DNA from: Gemmatimonas phototrophica
Lineage (GTDB): Bacteria > Gemmatimonadota > Gemmatimonadetes > Gemmatimonadales > Gemmatimonadaceae
Assembly: GCF_000695095.2 (NCBI RefSeq)
Contig: NZ_CP011454.1
Span: 3,968,001 to 4,032,000 of the forward strand
Reading direction: 5' to 3'
Length of the DNA: 64,000 nt
The position numbers were made by a program, and so were the translations under genes. The notes beneath the pieces were generated by a model that saw nothing but the letters and a program-made list of their open reading frames with translations, made no database searches and had not been told where the DNA came from. Numbering within the stretch: the stretch's first letter is position 1; the number at the start of each line of letters is the position of its first letter. This document shows positions 1 to 7,229 of the stretch, piece after piece.

Positions 1-980
1 AGTTCGTACATGATGGCGTCGCCCCACGGCCCCTGCGACGCGGAATTCACGGCGTACGAATCGTCGTAGTACGGAGTGGGGTGACGCACTTCCATGAGCA
101 GCACACGCGGGAAGTTCGGCCCCGTCCAGTCCTTGTAGAACTGGTGGTTGAGCTCCTGCTGAATGCGGTTGTACCCGGCGAGATTGAAGCGCGCCGAGAA
201 ATCCGGCTTGAGATTCGGATCGGGGGGTGTCTCGCGAAACCCTTCGAAGGTGGCCGGAAAGTGTCCGTGGTAGACCACCAGCGGATAGCGTGCCGCGGCA
301 TGTTCGTCAAAGCCTGCCGGGAGCAGCACGTTGGCCCCGATATACATGTCGCGTCCCCAGAACTTGGAGAGCCGCTCACTGCGGATGGTGACGTGCTTGA
401 TCCACTTCGTGTCCTGCGGCGGCGCAATGGCCGGGATTTCCTGATCGAGCACCACCGTTGGCAGCATCCGCTGACGCGCATCGAGCGTGACCCAGCGTGG
501 CGTGCTGTACAAATTGCCCGGCTTGCGGCTCCACTGTTGTCCTTCGCCTTTGTCGGGCGGGAGTTTGACTGTGTGTCCGGTGCTCAACGTGAAGGTTTCG
601 TAGCGATTGAGCAGCGCCTGCACCCAGTAGCGCCCGCGCGGCAGATCACGCAGCGAGGCGAGGGGATACGCGTCGGCGCGTTCGGTCACCATGCGAGCGC
701 TCCCTGGCTGCCAGCGCTCGACATCGGTACCGAACACCAATTGCGATTCGGCGCCATCGCTGATCTGGAAGCGTGGCTCGCGGGTGCTGTCGGTGGAGAT
801 GAGAAGCAGCAGCCGTCCATCCAGCGGCGCCGTGGCTTTTCCCGTAGGCAAGGTGACCTGCACCTGTACCGACGGCCGCGGTGGGGTGGGGGTCGGCTGC
901 GCCGGCAGCAGAGGCGCCCCCAATGGCAGCGCCAGCGTTAGGATGGCAGCGCGAACGGCGAACGGGCGGGCAGGCAGCAT
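1..980 (-). CDS. secreted esterase-like protein, 3' part beyond the window
   Basis: The reading frame is open from an ATG at 980 down to base 1, giving at least 326 residues, so the C-terminus lies outside the window. The N-terminus is a signal peptide ending around LLPAQPTP. A beta-rich region follows (about residues 35-150). From about residue 205 the protein resembles the start of an esterase or alpha/beta-hydrolase fold, with YIGANVLLPAGFD and then PLVVYHGHFPATFEGF, where the HGH would be the oxyanion region. The nucleophile elbow is not reached. In other Gemmatimonadota, proteins of this shape are annotated as putative esterases; I infer the class only from the fold-like motifs. The substrate cannot be named. 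Confidence 0.7.
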   Translation of the reverse strand, partial: MLPARPFAVRAAILTLALPLGAPLLPAQPTPTPPRPSVQVQVTLPTGKATAPLDGRLLLLISTDSTREPRFQISDGAESQLVFGTDVERWQPGSARMVTERADAYPLASLRDLPRGRYWVQALLNRYETFTLSTGHTVKLPPDKGEGQQWSRKPGNLYSTPRWVTLDARQRMLPTVVLDQEIPAIAPPQDTKWIKHVTIRSERLSKFWGRDMYIGANVLLPAGFDEHAAARYPLVVYHGHFPATFEGFRETPPDPNLKPDFSARFNLAGYNRIQQELNHQFYKDWTGPNFPRVLLMEVRHPTPYYDDSYAVNSASQGPWGDAIMYE

Positions 981-1062
981 GGCATTTCCCGGAGTCAGGG
1001 GGGGTGGTGTCCCGCCTAACATACGCCCGGGTGGAGTGACCTGCTGCTGCGTGCCCTATCGC

Positions 1063-1530
1063 TCAGCGCTTGGTGGTGATGCCCTGCAGCAAGGCGCCAA
1101 GGGCAATACCGGCAATGGCCCATCCCAGCTCATAGCTGCCGGCGCCGAGGCCCGCGATGGCGGGACCGGGGCACACACCGCACAGCCCCCAGCCAATGCC
1201 GAAGATGGCGGCGCCGACAACAGTAGGGCGATCAAGCGCGGCGGCGCGAATGGCGAACACGCCACCAAGCAGGGGGCGGGTGAGAAAGCGCGGCGCGAGT
1301 TGGTAGGCAATGAGTGATACCACCACCCCGCCGCCCATCACCAGCATGAGGCCCATGTCCTGGAAGCGCAGAAAGCCCAACACGACGTCGGGGCGAATCA
1401 TGGTGGAGAGCGCGAGCCCGAAGCCGAAGAGCACGCCAGCGACCAGCGCGGTCAACAGCAGCGCAGCGGGCTTGACCGACGTGACGCGCTGCCCGTCGCG
1501 TGTGAGGGTGGGGATGACCGTTGATGCCAT
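1063..1530 (-). CDS. YeeE/YedE (DUF6691) sulfur-transport family protein, second half
   Basis: A 155-residue membrane protein with about four hydrophobic helices and the motif GLCGVCPGPAI near residue 118. It matches the C-terminal half-transporter of the YeeE/YedE family, whose conserved cysteine carries thiosulfate or another sulfur species across the inner membrane. The start chosen (ATG at 1530) lies 2 nt after the stop of the first half-gene at 1533, so the two halves are made from one transcript. A much longer in-frame extension upstream overlaps two other genes and is not credible. The exact sulfur substrate is unknown. Confidence 0.85.
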   Translation of the reverse strand: MASTVIPTLTRDGQRVTSVKPAALLLTALVAGVLFGFGLALSTMIRPDVVLGFLRFQDMGLMLVMGGGVVVSLIAYQLAPRFLTRPLLGGVFAIRAAALDRPTVVGAAIFGIGWGLCGVCPGPAIAGLGAGSYELGWAIAGIALGALLQGITTKR

Positions 1531-1532
1531 GA

Positions 1533-2033
1533 TCAGCCGCCGGTGGTGAGGAAGCGCGCCATGACGTTCGCGGTCAGAATCGCGGTGGCCATGAACGTGC
1601 AGACGGCCACGAGTGAGGGCCGCGAAAGGGATGCGAGTCCGCAGATGCCATGTCCGGAGGTGCACCCCTGCGAGAGGCGTGCTCCGTAGCCGACCAGCAG
1701 CCCCCCAATGAAGAGCTGCCACGTAGGAATCGTCACGGCCACGCGTGCAGGTTGTTGAGACAGCATGAACCAGAGCGCGGCACCGGCCACCAGGCCGACG
1801 GCGTACACCAAACGCCACGCCCGGCTCCCCACCAGCGTCGGCTGCTGAAAGAACGGGCGGCGTACCACGAACGACCAGGTGGACGAGAAGACGGTGCTCA
1901 TTCCGCCAATCATGCCGGTGAGCACAAAGAGCAGCGCCACGCCGGTGCCAATGATCAGACCACCCTGCAGATACTGGAGCCAGCCGTGTGGAAATACGCC
2001 GTTGGGAAACACGACAACCTCTGCCGGCGTCAT
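1533..2033 (-). CDS. YeeE/YedE sulfur-transport family protein, first half
   Basis: A 166-residue integral membrane protein with four to five predicted helices and the hallmark GCTSGHGICGLASLSR near the C-terminal end, in which the cysteine of GCTSGHG is the expected sulfur-relay residue. I chose ATG 2033 over the in-frame start at 2069 because it overlaps the upstream stop as ATGA (2030-2033), the arrangement used repeatedly in this window. With the gene at 1063-1530 it makes a split two-part transporter. The association with the upstream flavin-binding-type protein is conserved only by inference. It acts in the inner membrane. Confidence 0.87.
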   Translation of the reverse strand: MTPAEVVVFPNGVFPHGWLQYLQGGLIIGTGVALLFVLTGMIGGMSTVFSSTWSFVVRRPFFQQPTLVGSRAWRLVYAVGLVAGAALWFMLSQQPARVAVTIPTWQLFIGGLLVGYGARLSQGCTSGHGICGLASLSRPSLVAVCTFMATAILTANVMARFLTTGG

Positions 2034-2602
2034 GGCCGGCGCTTGGGAACGAACGATTGCGGACGCCACGTGCGCGGGTCGCTGTTGACGCCGGCCGAAG
2101 GACTGACCAGCTCCACCCGCAGGGGCGTGACCGCGACCAGTACAACACTACTATCGCGATCCGGATAAAACGCGTTCCACGCCGCATCCCAGTGCGCATC
2201 CACTGTGGCGCGGTCGCGCACCAGCCTGGCCCGTCCCGAGATCGCCACATAACTCTGCGTCACGGGGTCGAAGTAGTGGACCGCCACGCGGGGGTTTCGG
2301 CGGATCTCCTGCACTTTTCGGGTGCGCGGATTGGTGGCAAACCAGATCTCCCAGTGCGCATTGGGCGCCAGCGGCTGGACAGTCCGCGCCTGCGGCCGGG
2401 CTGCGCTATCCACCGTAATGAACGTTGCATAGGTGGCCGCACCAATGATCCGGCGCGCGACACTGTCGAGACGAGGCAGGGCCAGGGATGGCGCCGCTGG
2501 CGACTGTGCGCCCAGCGTCGGGAGCGGGTCAGCCGCCGCCAGGGCGACCCCAAGAATCGCGGCCACGCGGGCCGCCAGCGAGCAGTGCCGGGAGAAAGGC
2601 AT
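2030..2602 (-). CDS. exported pyridoxamine 5'-phosphate oxidase-like protein
   Basis: 190 residues. A signal peptide (AAILGVALAAADPLPTLGAQ) is followed by a split-barrel flavin-binding fold of the PNPOx/general stress protein 26 type: FITVDSAARPQARTVQP, then IWFATNPRTRKVQEIRRNP, VAVHYFDPVTQSYVAISG and a tail that packs on the barrel. The family binds FMN, F420 or heme; nothing here decides which. It is the first gene of a three-gene operon with the split YeeE/YedE transporter. ATG 2602 has no clear Shine-Dalgarno, and a -10-like TACCTT lies 6 nt upstream, so the message may be leaderless. Confidence 0.82.
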   Translation of the reverse strand: MPFSRHCSLAARVAAILGVALAAADPLPTLGAQSPAAPSLALPRLDSVARRIIGAATYATFITVDSAARPQARTVQPLAPNAHWEIWFATNPRTRKVQEIRRNPRVAVHYFDPVTQSYVAISGRARLVRDRATVDAHWDAAWNAFYPDRDSSVVLVAVTPLRVELVSPSAGVNSDPRTWRPQSFVPKRRP

Positions 2603-2608
2603 CGGTGA

Positions 2609-2635
2609 AAGGTATCATGCTGACAAATCCGGCAA
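2609..2635 (-). promoter_or_regulatory. candidate leaderless promoter for the flavin protein/YeeE operon
   Basis: On the minus strand, TTGCCG (2635-2630) and TACCTT (2614-2609) resemble -35 and -10 boxes. The 15-nt spacer is short; reading the -35 as GTTGCC makes it 16. The -10 ends 6 nt before the ATG at 2602, which would place the transcription start at the start codon. It is weaker than the other promoters of this kind in the window. Confidence 0.35.
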
Positions 2636-2668
2636 CGGAATGCCGAGGTCGCTCGTTCAAGGAGCCAT

Positions 2669-3937
2669 ATGGGAACTCGCCGTTGGACCATCCCGCTGGG
2701 CGCCATTCTCGTGCATCTGGGCATTGGCTCGGTCTACGCTTGGAGCACCCTCAACCGTCCCATCATGACGGCTCTGCCCACGCTGCCGTGGTGGGCCAGC
2801 CCCCCGTACACCACCTTCACCAGCGCCCTGGTGCTCTTGGGGCTGAGCGCCGCCACATGGGGTCCGTGGGTGGAACGTCGCGGCGCGCGGGCGGCCGGGC
2901 GACTGGCGGCCCTCTGCTTCTCGTGTGGCCTCATTGTCGGCGGCGCCGGACTCCTCCTCCGTCAGCCACTGCTGCTGTTCCTCGGCATGGGGATTCTGTG
3001 CGGGATTGGCTGCGGCATTGGCTACATCGCGCCGGTGAGTACGCTGGTGAAATGGTTCCCCGACCGGCGCGGCATGGCCACGGGGTTTGCCATCATGGGG
3101 TTTGGCGGCGGGGCCTTCCTGGCGGGGTACGCCAACGCGTTCCTCATTGAGCGGGTCGGTGTGGCCAACACCTTGTTCGTGTTGGGGGGCGTGTATCTGC
3201 TCATCATGCTGGCCGGTGCGAGTTTATTGCGACCAGCGCCCGCGTCACCGCGTGTGGAGGCGGTAGCCGCCACGCCGTCCAATCACCCACGCATCGTCTC
3301 CGACGGCATGACCCGCGCGGCAGCCGTGCGCACGCCGCAGTTCGCGTTGCTGTGGGGCATGTTGTGCATCAATGTCACGGCCGGCATTGGCATTCTCGCG
3401 CAGGCCAGTCCCATGATGCAGGATCTGTTTGGCCGGTCACCCAAGGAAGCCGCAGCGGTGGTGGCCATCATCAGCGTGTTCAACGCCGGTGGGCGGTTGC
3501 TCTGGTCGAGCGCCTCCGACCTTATTGGACGACGTACGACGTATCTGGTGTTCTTCGGCGCCCAGATTGGGTTGTTTCTGCTCATACCGGTACTGGCCAA
3601 GCTCGGGGCGTGGTATCCGTTTCTGGCGTGCCTGCTGCTGGTGTTCACCATGTATGGCGGCGGGTTTGCCACCATTCCAGCGTTCCTGGCGGACCTGTTT
3701 GGGACCGCGAATGTCGGAGCCATTCACGGCGCGCTGCTGACGGCATGGAGCGTCGCCGCGGTCCTGGGCCCGGTCATCATTACGGAGCTGTCATCACGGG
3801 CGCGGGCGGCGCTCGCCCCTGGCATGTCGAACGTGGCCATCTACGACCAGCCGCTCCGGCTGCTGGCTGGGTTGCTGGCGGTGGGGCTGGTCCTCACGCT
3901 CCTGGTCAAGCCGGTGCGAGCGAGATCCGGGACGTAA
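2669..3937 (+). CDS. MFS transporter, oxalate/formate antiporter-like (OFA) family
   Basis: 422 residues with twelve predicted transmembrane helices. Hallmarks are the N-terminal HLGIGSVYAWSTLNRP, the GIGCGIGYIAPVSTLVKWFP segment with FPDRRGMATG after it, and the second-half repeat SASDLIGRRTTYLVF. These are typical of the OFA subfamily of the major facilitator superfamily, which exchanges small carboxylates. A good Shine-Dalgarno (AAGGAG, 5 nt upstream) supports ATG 2669. It is divergent from the flavin protein/YeeE operon across 66 bp. The substrate is unproven: family members include oxalate:formate antiporters and monocarboxylate carriers. Confidence 0.9.
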   Translation: MGTRRWTIPLGAILVHLGIGSVYAWSTLNRPIMTALPTLPWWASPPYTTFTSALVLLGLSAATWGPWVERRGARAAGRLAALCFSCGLIVGGAGLLLRQPLLLFLGMGILCGIGCGIGYIAPVSTLVKWFPDRRGMATGFAIMGFGGGAFLAGYANAFLIERVGVANTLFVLGGVYLLIMLAGASLLRPAPASPRVEAVAATPSNHPRIVSDGMTRAAAVRTPQFALLWGMLCINVTAGIGILAQASPMMQDLFGRSPKEAAAVVAIISVFNAGGRLLWSSASDLIGRRTTYLVFFGAQIGLFLLIPVLAKLGAWYPFLACLLLVFTMYGGGFATIPAFLADLFGTANVGAIHGALLTAWSVAAVLGPVIITELSSRARAALAPGMSNVAIYDQPLRLLAGLLAVGLVLTLLVKPVRARSGT

Positions 3938-4158
3938 GACGACCGCACCACGGATAAGAACCGAGGGGTCGCGGAATATGCGCGGATACATCGCGCGCTT
4001 GCGGCAGTAACCTTCCGATACGTCCAGACGATTTCATTGCTGGATCCGTGTGCCATCGGCGACCATTCTGTTCCCTTCCATAGGTGCTGGTTAGGTGTGT
4101 TGCTCCGCCTCAATGGGTGCTACATTCGCGAGCTCAACCCTCTCGCCCGCGAGCCCAT
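3938..4158. other. 221-bp intergenic region with a possible promoter
   Basis: No gene was recognised here. Near its right end, TTGCTC (4100-4105) and TACATT (4121-4126) on the plus strand could form a sigma-70-type promoter with a short spacer (15-16 nt), about 32 nt upstream of the start codon at 4159. No hairpin followed by a T-run is visible after the MFS gene. Confidence 0.35.
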
Positions 4159-4614
4159 ATGCGCCCCATGCTTGCCCTGCTGTTGCTGATGGTGTTGCCC
4201 ACCGTGGCCGCGTCGCAGTCGGCCAACCCGCGCTTTGGGCGGTGGCTGCTCAAGAGTGATGCGCTCGCCCCCATCAGCAACATCATGACGTACGAGCCAT
4301 TTGGTGAGACGGGCATGAAGGTCACCATTCAGGCGGTGAACGCCAAGGGCGACACCACGCGCTGGTGGTACACGACCGCGTTCGACGGCCGCGAAATGCC
4401 GGTTACGGGGAACGCGTCGCAAACGCACGCCGCAGTACGCACGATCTCGCCCTTCGTGAACGAGATTGTCAACCTGAACAACGGCCGGATCACGCAGCGG
4501 CTCACCAATGTGCTGTCCCCCGACCACAACACGATTGCCGTGATCTACATGCGCCAGGATGCGGCCGACAAGACCACAGCGGTCACCTTTGCGACGTACC
4601 TGCGCATTCCTTGA
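4159..4614 (+). CDS. exported hypothetical protein
   Basis: 151 residues. ATG 4159 is chosen because it begins a good signal peptide (MRPMLALLLLMVLPTVAASQ); the frame is open further upstream but that part looks non-coding. The mature part is small, polar and beta-rich (DTTRWWYTTAFDGREMPVTG, then ITQRLTNVLSPDHNTIAVIY), with no catalytic motif I recognise. It lies 8 bp upstream of the amidohydrolase at 4623, so they are probably co-transcribed. Function unknown. Confidence 0.75.
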   Translation: MRPMLALLLLMVLPTVAASQSANPRFGRWLLKSDALAPISNIMTYEPFGETGMKVTIQAVNAKGDTTRWWYTTAFDGREMPVTGNASQTHAAVRTISPFVNEIVNLNNGRITQRLTNVLSPDHNTIAVIYMRQDAADKTTAVTFATYLRIP

Positions 4615-4622
4615 AGCGGAGA

Positions 4623-6458
4623 ATGTCCATGCGCCCCTTGCTCCTGCTTGCGACAACCACGGCCGTTGCCACTGCGCTGCGCGCCCAACCCGCTCCGTAC
4701 GACCTGCTTCTGCGCGGCGGCACCGTTATCGACGGCACCGGACGCCCAGGGGTGGTGGCCGATGTTGCCGTTCGCAACGGTGTGATTGTGCGTGTTGGCG
4801 ACCTCTCCAGGGTCCGTGCCACAACGGAACTGGATGTGCGCGGCCGCATGGTCGCTCCGGGCTTCATCAACGTGCACAGTCATGCCGATGTGCGTGGCCT
4901 GGCAACAGCGGCCAACATGCTCACACAGGGCGTGACCACGGAGTTACTCAACGCCGATGGCGGCGGGCCGTTGGATCTCACTACGCAGGCGGCGCAGGTG
5001 CAGCAGAGTGGACTGGCTGTCAACGTCGCGGCCAGTGTGCCCTTCAACAGCATCTGGGCGGCGGTGAACGGTGCGTCCAATACCCGTCCCGACAGCGCGC
5101 AGCGGGCCCGCATGCGGTCCATGGTACAGCAGGGGCTCGCCGCCGGCGCCTTTGGCATCTCGGCGGGGCTCGACTACAAACCGGCGTACTTCGCCTCCGT
5201 GGCTGAGGTAACGGATGTCCTCGGCGTGGCGGCGCCGTGGCGGACGTTCTTGACCAACCACGATCGGCTCACGCCGGAAAGCGGCTTCAATTCGCTGGTC
5301 GGGATGCACGAAACCATGGCGATTGGCTTTGGCACGTCGCTGGTGCCCGTGTTCACCCACATGAAGCTGCAAGGGCGCACGCAAGGGAACGCGGCCCGAA
5401 TTCTCGACACCATGCATGTCGAATCGCGCCGCAATCGCTGGGTGGCCGGTGATGTGTACCCTTACCTGTCCGGGCAGACAATGCTGGTGTCACTCATCAT
5501 CCCCGGTTGGGCGCAGGATGGTGGGCTCGCCCCCATGCGCGCCCGCTTTGCCGATCCGGTGCAGCGGGCGCGAATTGTGCGCGAATCGGACGACGCCATT
5601 GCCGCCCGGTTCACCGGGGCGGCGGGCATACTGCTGGGCGATGATGGCAGCACGTTGCAGCAGTACATGATGGCGCAGCAGATCACATCACCGGGCGAGG
5701 CGGTGGTGCGCATTCTCGAGACGCGCATGCCGTCGGCCATTCTGGGGTTTGGCGCCGAGGCGGATCTGGCGCAGTTGATTGCCGATCCCGACATCGCCAT
5801 TGCCTGTGATTGCGGAGCGGCCGCGGCGCAGCGCGTTTCGCATCCTCGCTACTTCGGGACCTTCCCGCGTGTGCTGGGCCGCTATGTGCGTGAGCAGCGA
5901 GTGCTGTCCTGGGAAGCGGCCATTCGCAAGATGACCTGGCTGCCGGCCTCCCTCATGGGGCTGCTCGACCGGGGACTTATTGCCCCGGGCATGGCTGCCG
6001 ACCTGGTAGTGTTTGACTCAAGTACCGTCATGGATCACGCCACGTACGCCAACCCCACGGCGCCCTCCACCGGTGTGGTGCATGTGGTGGTGAATGGCAC
6101 GCTGGCGCTGCGTGAGGGTACGCCCACTGGTGCACAGGCAGGGCGCACGCTGCTCCGTCCGACCGAGGGGATCAGCCGGCCAGCCGCGATGCTCACGCAG
6201 ACGGATACCGACCAGCGGGTGCGGAACGCGATTGCCGTGGCCATGGGGACGAACCAGCGATTCACCATCACCGCGACCGGTATTCCGCAGCGCGCTGGTC
6301 AGTGGTGGAGCGTGACCGGGGTGGGAGGCTTCAGCGCCCGCGAAGAGCGCCCGTTTCTCGTGGTCTACGACGACAAGGATCCCCGTCAACCCGGTCGAGC
6401 CACCGTGTCGGTGTGGCTGGACGGGCAGTACAGTACGCAGCCGCTACGCGCGCGGTGA
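4623..6458 (+). CDS. secreted D-aminoacylase-like amidohydrolase
   Basis: 611 residues. A signal peptide (LLLLATTTAVATALRAQ) precedes a metal-dependent amidohydrolase: N-terminal sandwich segment LLRGGTVIDGTGRPGVVADV, the metal motif GFINVHSHAD (HxH), THMK near residue 245, and the C-terminal GLIAPGMAADLVVFD that closes the composite beta-sandwich. The layout matches the N-acyl-D-amino-acid deacylase branch (D-aminoacylase, D-glutamate deacylase), which releases D-amino acids from N-acyl forms. Two starts, ATG 4623 and ATG 4629, are 6 nt apart; a GGAG precedes them. The C-terminus overlaps the convergent gene at 6444 by 15 bp. Likely periplasmic. Confidence 0.85.
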   Translation: MSMRPLLLLATTTAVATALRAQPAPYDLLLRGGTVIDGTGRPGVVADVAVRNGVIVRVGDLSRVRATTELDVRGRMVAPGFINVHSHADVRGLATAANMLTQGVTTELLNADGGGPLDLTTQAAQVQQSGLAVNVAASVPFNSIWAAVNGASNTRPDSAQRARMRSMVQQGLAAGAFGISAGLDYKPAYFASVAEVTDVLGVAAPWRTFLTNHDRLTPESGFNSLVGMHETMAIGFGTSLVPVFTHMKLQGRTQGNAARILDTMHVESRRNRWVAGDVYPYLSGQTMLVSLIIPGWAQDGGLAPMRARFADPVQRARIVRESDDAIAARFTGAAGILLGDDGSTLQQYMMAQQITSPGEAVVRILETRMPSAILGFGAEADLAQLIADPDIAIACDCGAAAAQRVSHPRYFGTFPRVLGRYVREQRVLSWEAAIRKMTWLPASLMGLLDRGLIAPGMAADLVVFDSSTVMDHATYANPTAPSTGVVHVVVNGTLALREGTPTGAQAGRTLLRPTEGISRPAAMLTQTDTDQRVRNAIAVAMGTNQRFTITATGIPQRAGQWWSVTGVGGFSAREERPFLVVYDDKDPRQPGRATVSVWLDGQYSTQPLRAR

Positions 6459-6836
6459 CGATACAAACGCTTCCTGCACAATTTCCCATCCCATCGCGCC
6501 CAACTGCCATTCGGCGGTGTAGCGCCCCTCTTCCACGTGGGCGCGCCCCTTGACCCGCCACCGCCCCACCCAGTGGCCGATTTCGCTGGCGTGGGTGCCA
6601 TCGTCGGCAATGGTGATTTTGTCGGGCGTGCGGACGTAGCCGCCAACGCCGGTCTCAGCCATCTGTTTTTCCCAGGCCTCGCGGTTGGCTGCCTTGCCAC
6701 GCAATTCAGGGCCGCCAGCGACCTGTACCACGATGTCGTCACTCATGAAGGAGATGACGTAGTTGGCATCGAGTGATGCGATGGCGGCGTTGGACTGACG
6801 GCGCAGTGCACGAATATCGGCGGAATGGTCTCGCAT
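6444..6836 (-). CDS. SnoaL-like/DUF4440 (NTF2-fold) protein
   Basis: 130 residues without signal peptide. The pattern is that of the nuclear-transport-factor-2 fold used by DUF4440 proteins: an N-terminal helix (IRALRRQSNAAIASLDA), YVISFMSDDIVVQVAGGPELRG, then beta strands with HWVGRWRVKG and EEGRYTAEWQLGAMGWEIVQE. Members are small cone-shaped enzymes or scaffolds whose individual roles are usually unknown. ATG 6836 is chosen because an extended -10 (TGTGATATT) ends 6 nt upstream, fitting a leaderless message, and because the longer frame runs into a transcription terminator at 6877-6902. Confidence 0.8.
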   Translation of the reverse strand: MRDHSADIRALRRQSNAAIASLDANYVISFMSDDIVVQVAGGPELRGKAANREAWEKQMAETGVGGYVRTPDKITIADDGTHASEIGHWVGRWRVKGRAHVEEGRYTAEWQLGAMGWEIVQEAFVSSPRA

Positions 6837-6842
6837 ACGGGG

Positions 6843-6851
6843 AATATCACA
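6843..6851 (-). promoter_or_regulatory. extended -10 promoter for the NTF2-fold gene
   Basis: On the minus strand TGT followed by GATATT (6851-6843) forms an extended -10 element. Its end lies 6 nt upstream of ATG 6836, and no Shine-Dalgarno is present, so transcription would start at or next to the start codon. Confidence 0.4.
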
Positions 6852-6876
6852 CCGAGCACCCCAGATAAAAACAGAA

Positions 6877-6902
6877 AGCGCCGAGCAGTCATGCTCGGCG
6901 CT
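6877..6902 (-). terminator. strong intrinsic terminator, minus strand
   Basis: A perfect 11-bp inverted repeat (AGCGCCGAGCA / TGCTCGGCGCT) with a 4-nt loop at 6888-6891. Read on the minus strand it is followed by TTTCTGTTTTTATC, a typical U-tract. It ends whatever is transcribed leftward from the 6903-7229 region or from the DUF5916 gene at 7230. Confidence 0.85.
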
Positions 6903-7229
6903 TCCCTGTGCCATCCGCAGAGAACTTGTCGGCCTGAGGCCGCGATGGCGCCTGCTGCCATCTAAGTCCGCGTTGGCACCCGATTGGCAGGAGCTCCAGA
7001 TCCTGCCAACGGTGCGTTCCACACGGAGGTGGAATGAAGCAGCGGGTCAATGCACGCGGTGCCTTCTCGCTTCGCCTCTCAAACCTCGAGGAATCGGGAT
7101 CGATCCCCGACCCGCCGAACCATCGTGGAGGCATCGCCCTCACTCTGCACCACAAACATGGTATTGGCGGAGACGGTGCACCATAGGGAAAACCCGGACA
7201 CTGGGTCTACCACTGCGGCAGCGGCCACC
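6903..7229 (-). ncRNA. hairpin-rich gene-free region, candidate structured RNA
   Basis: This 327-bp stretch between the stop of the DUF5916 gene and the terminator at 6877-6902 has no convincing protein frame. It holds a run of inverted repeats: GGCC-3-GGCC (6931-6941), GATGGC-7-GCCATC (6944-6962), GCACC (6976-6980) pairing with GGTGC (7011-7015) around a 9-bp stem TTGGCAGGA/TCCTGCCAA (6984-7009), TTCCAC-6-GTGGAA (7017-7034), GCAC-3-GTGC (7052-7062) and TCGGG-7-CCCGA (7094-7110). The terminator orientation suggests minus-strand transcription. It could be an independent small RNA or a structured 3' untranslated region. I could not match it to RNase P, tmRNA, SRP, 6S or a known riboswitch. Confidence 0.4.

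Noticed and set aside
7094-7110. T-arm of a tRNA gene
   Set aside because: The hairpin loop is ATCGATC on either strand, not TTCRANY, and no cloverleaf partner stems were found around it.
7079-7201. Small 40-codon minus-strand frame inside the gene-free block
   Set aside because: Weak codon bias, GTG start without ribosome site, and it lies in the hairpin cluster.
6903-7229. RNase P RNA, tmRNA, SRP RNA, 6S RNA or a B12/TPP/SAM riboswitch
   Set aside because: None of the conserved core strings or paired layouts could be found on either strand; GGAATGAAGCAGC near 7031 only partly resembles the SRP loop.
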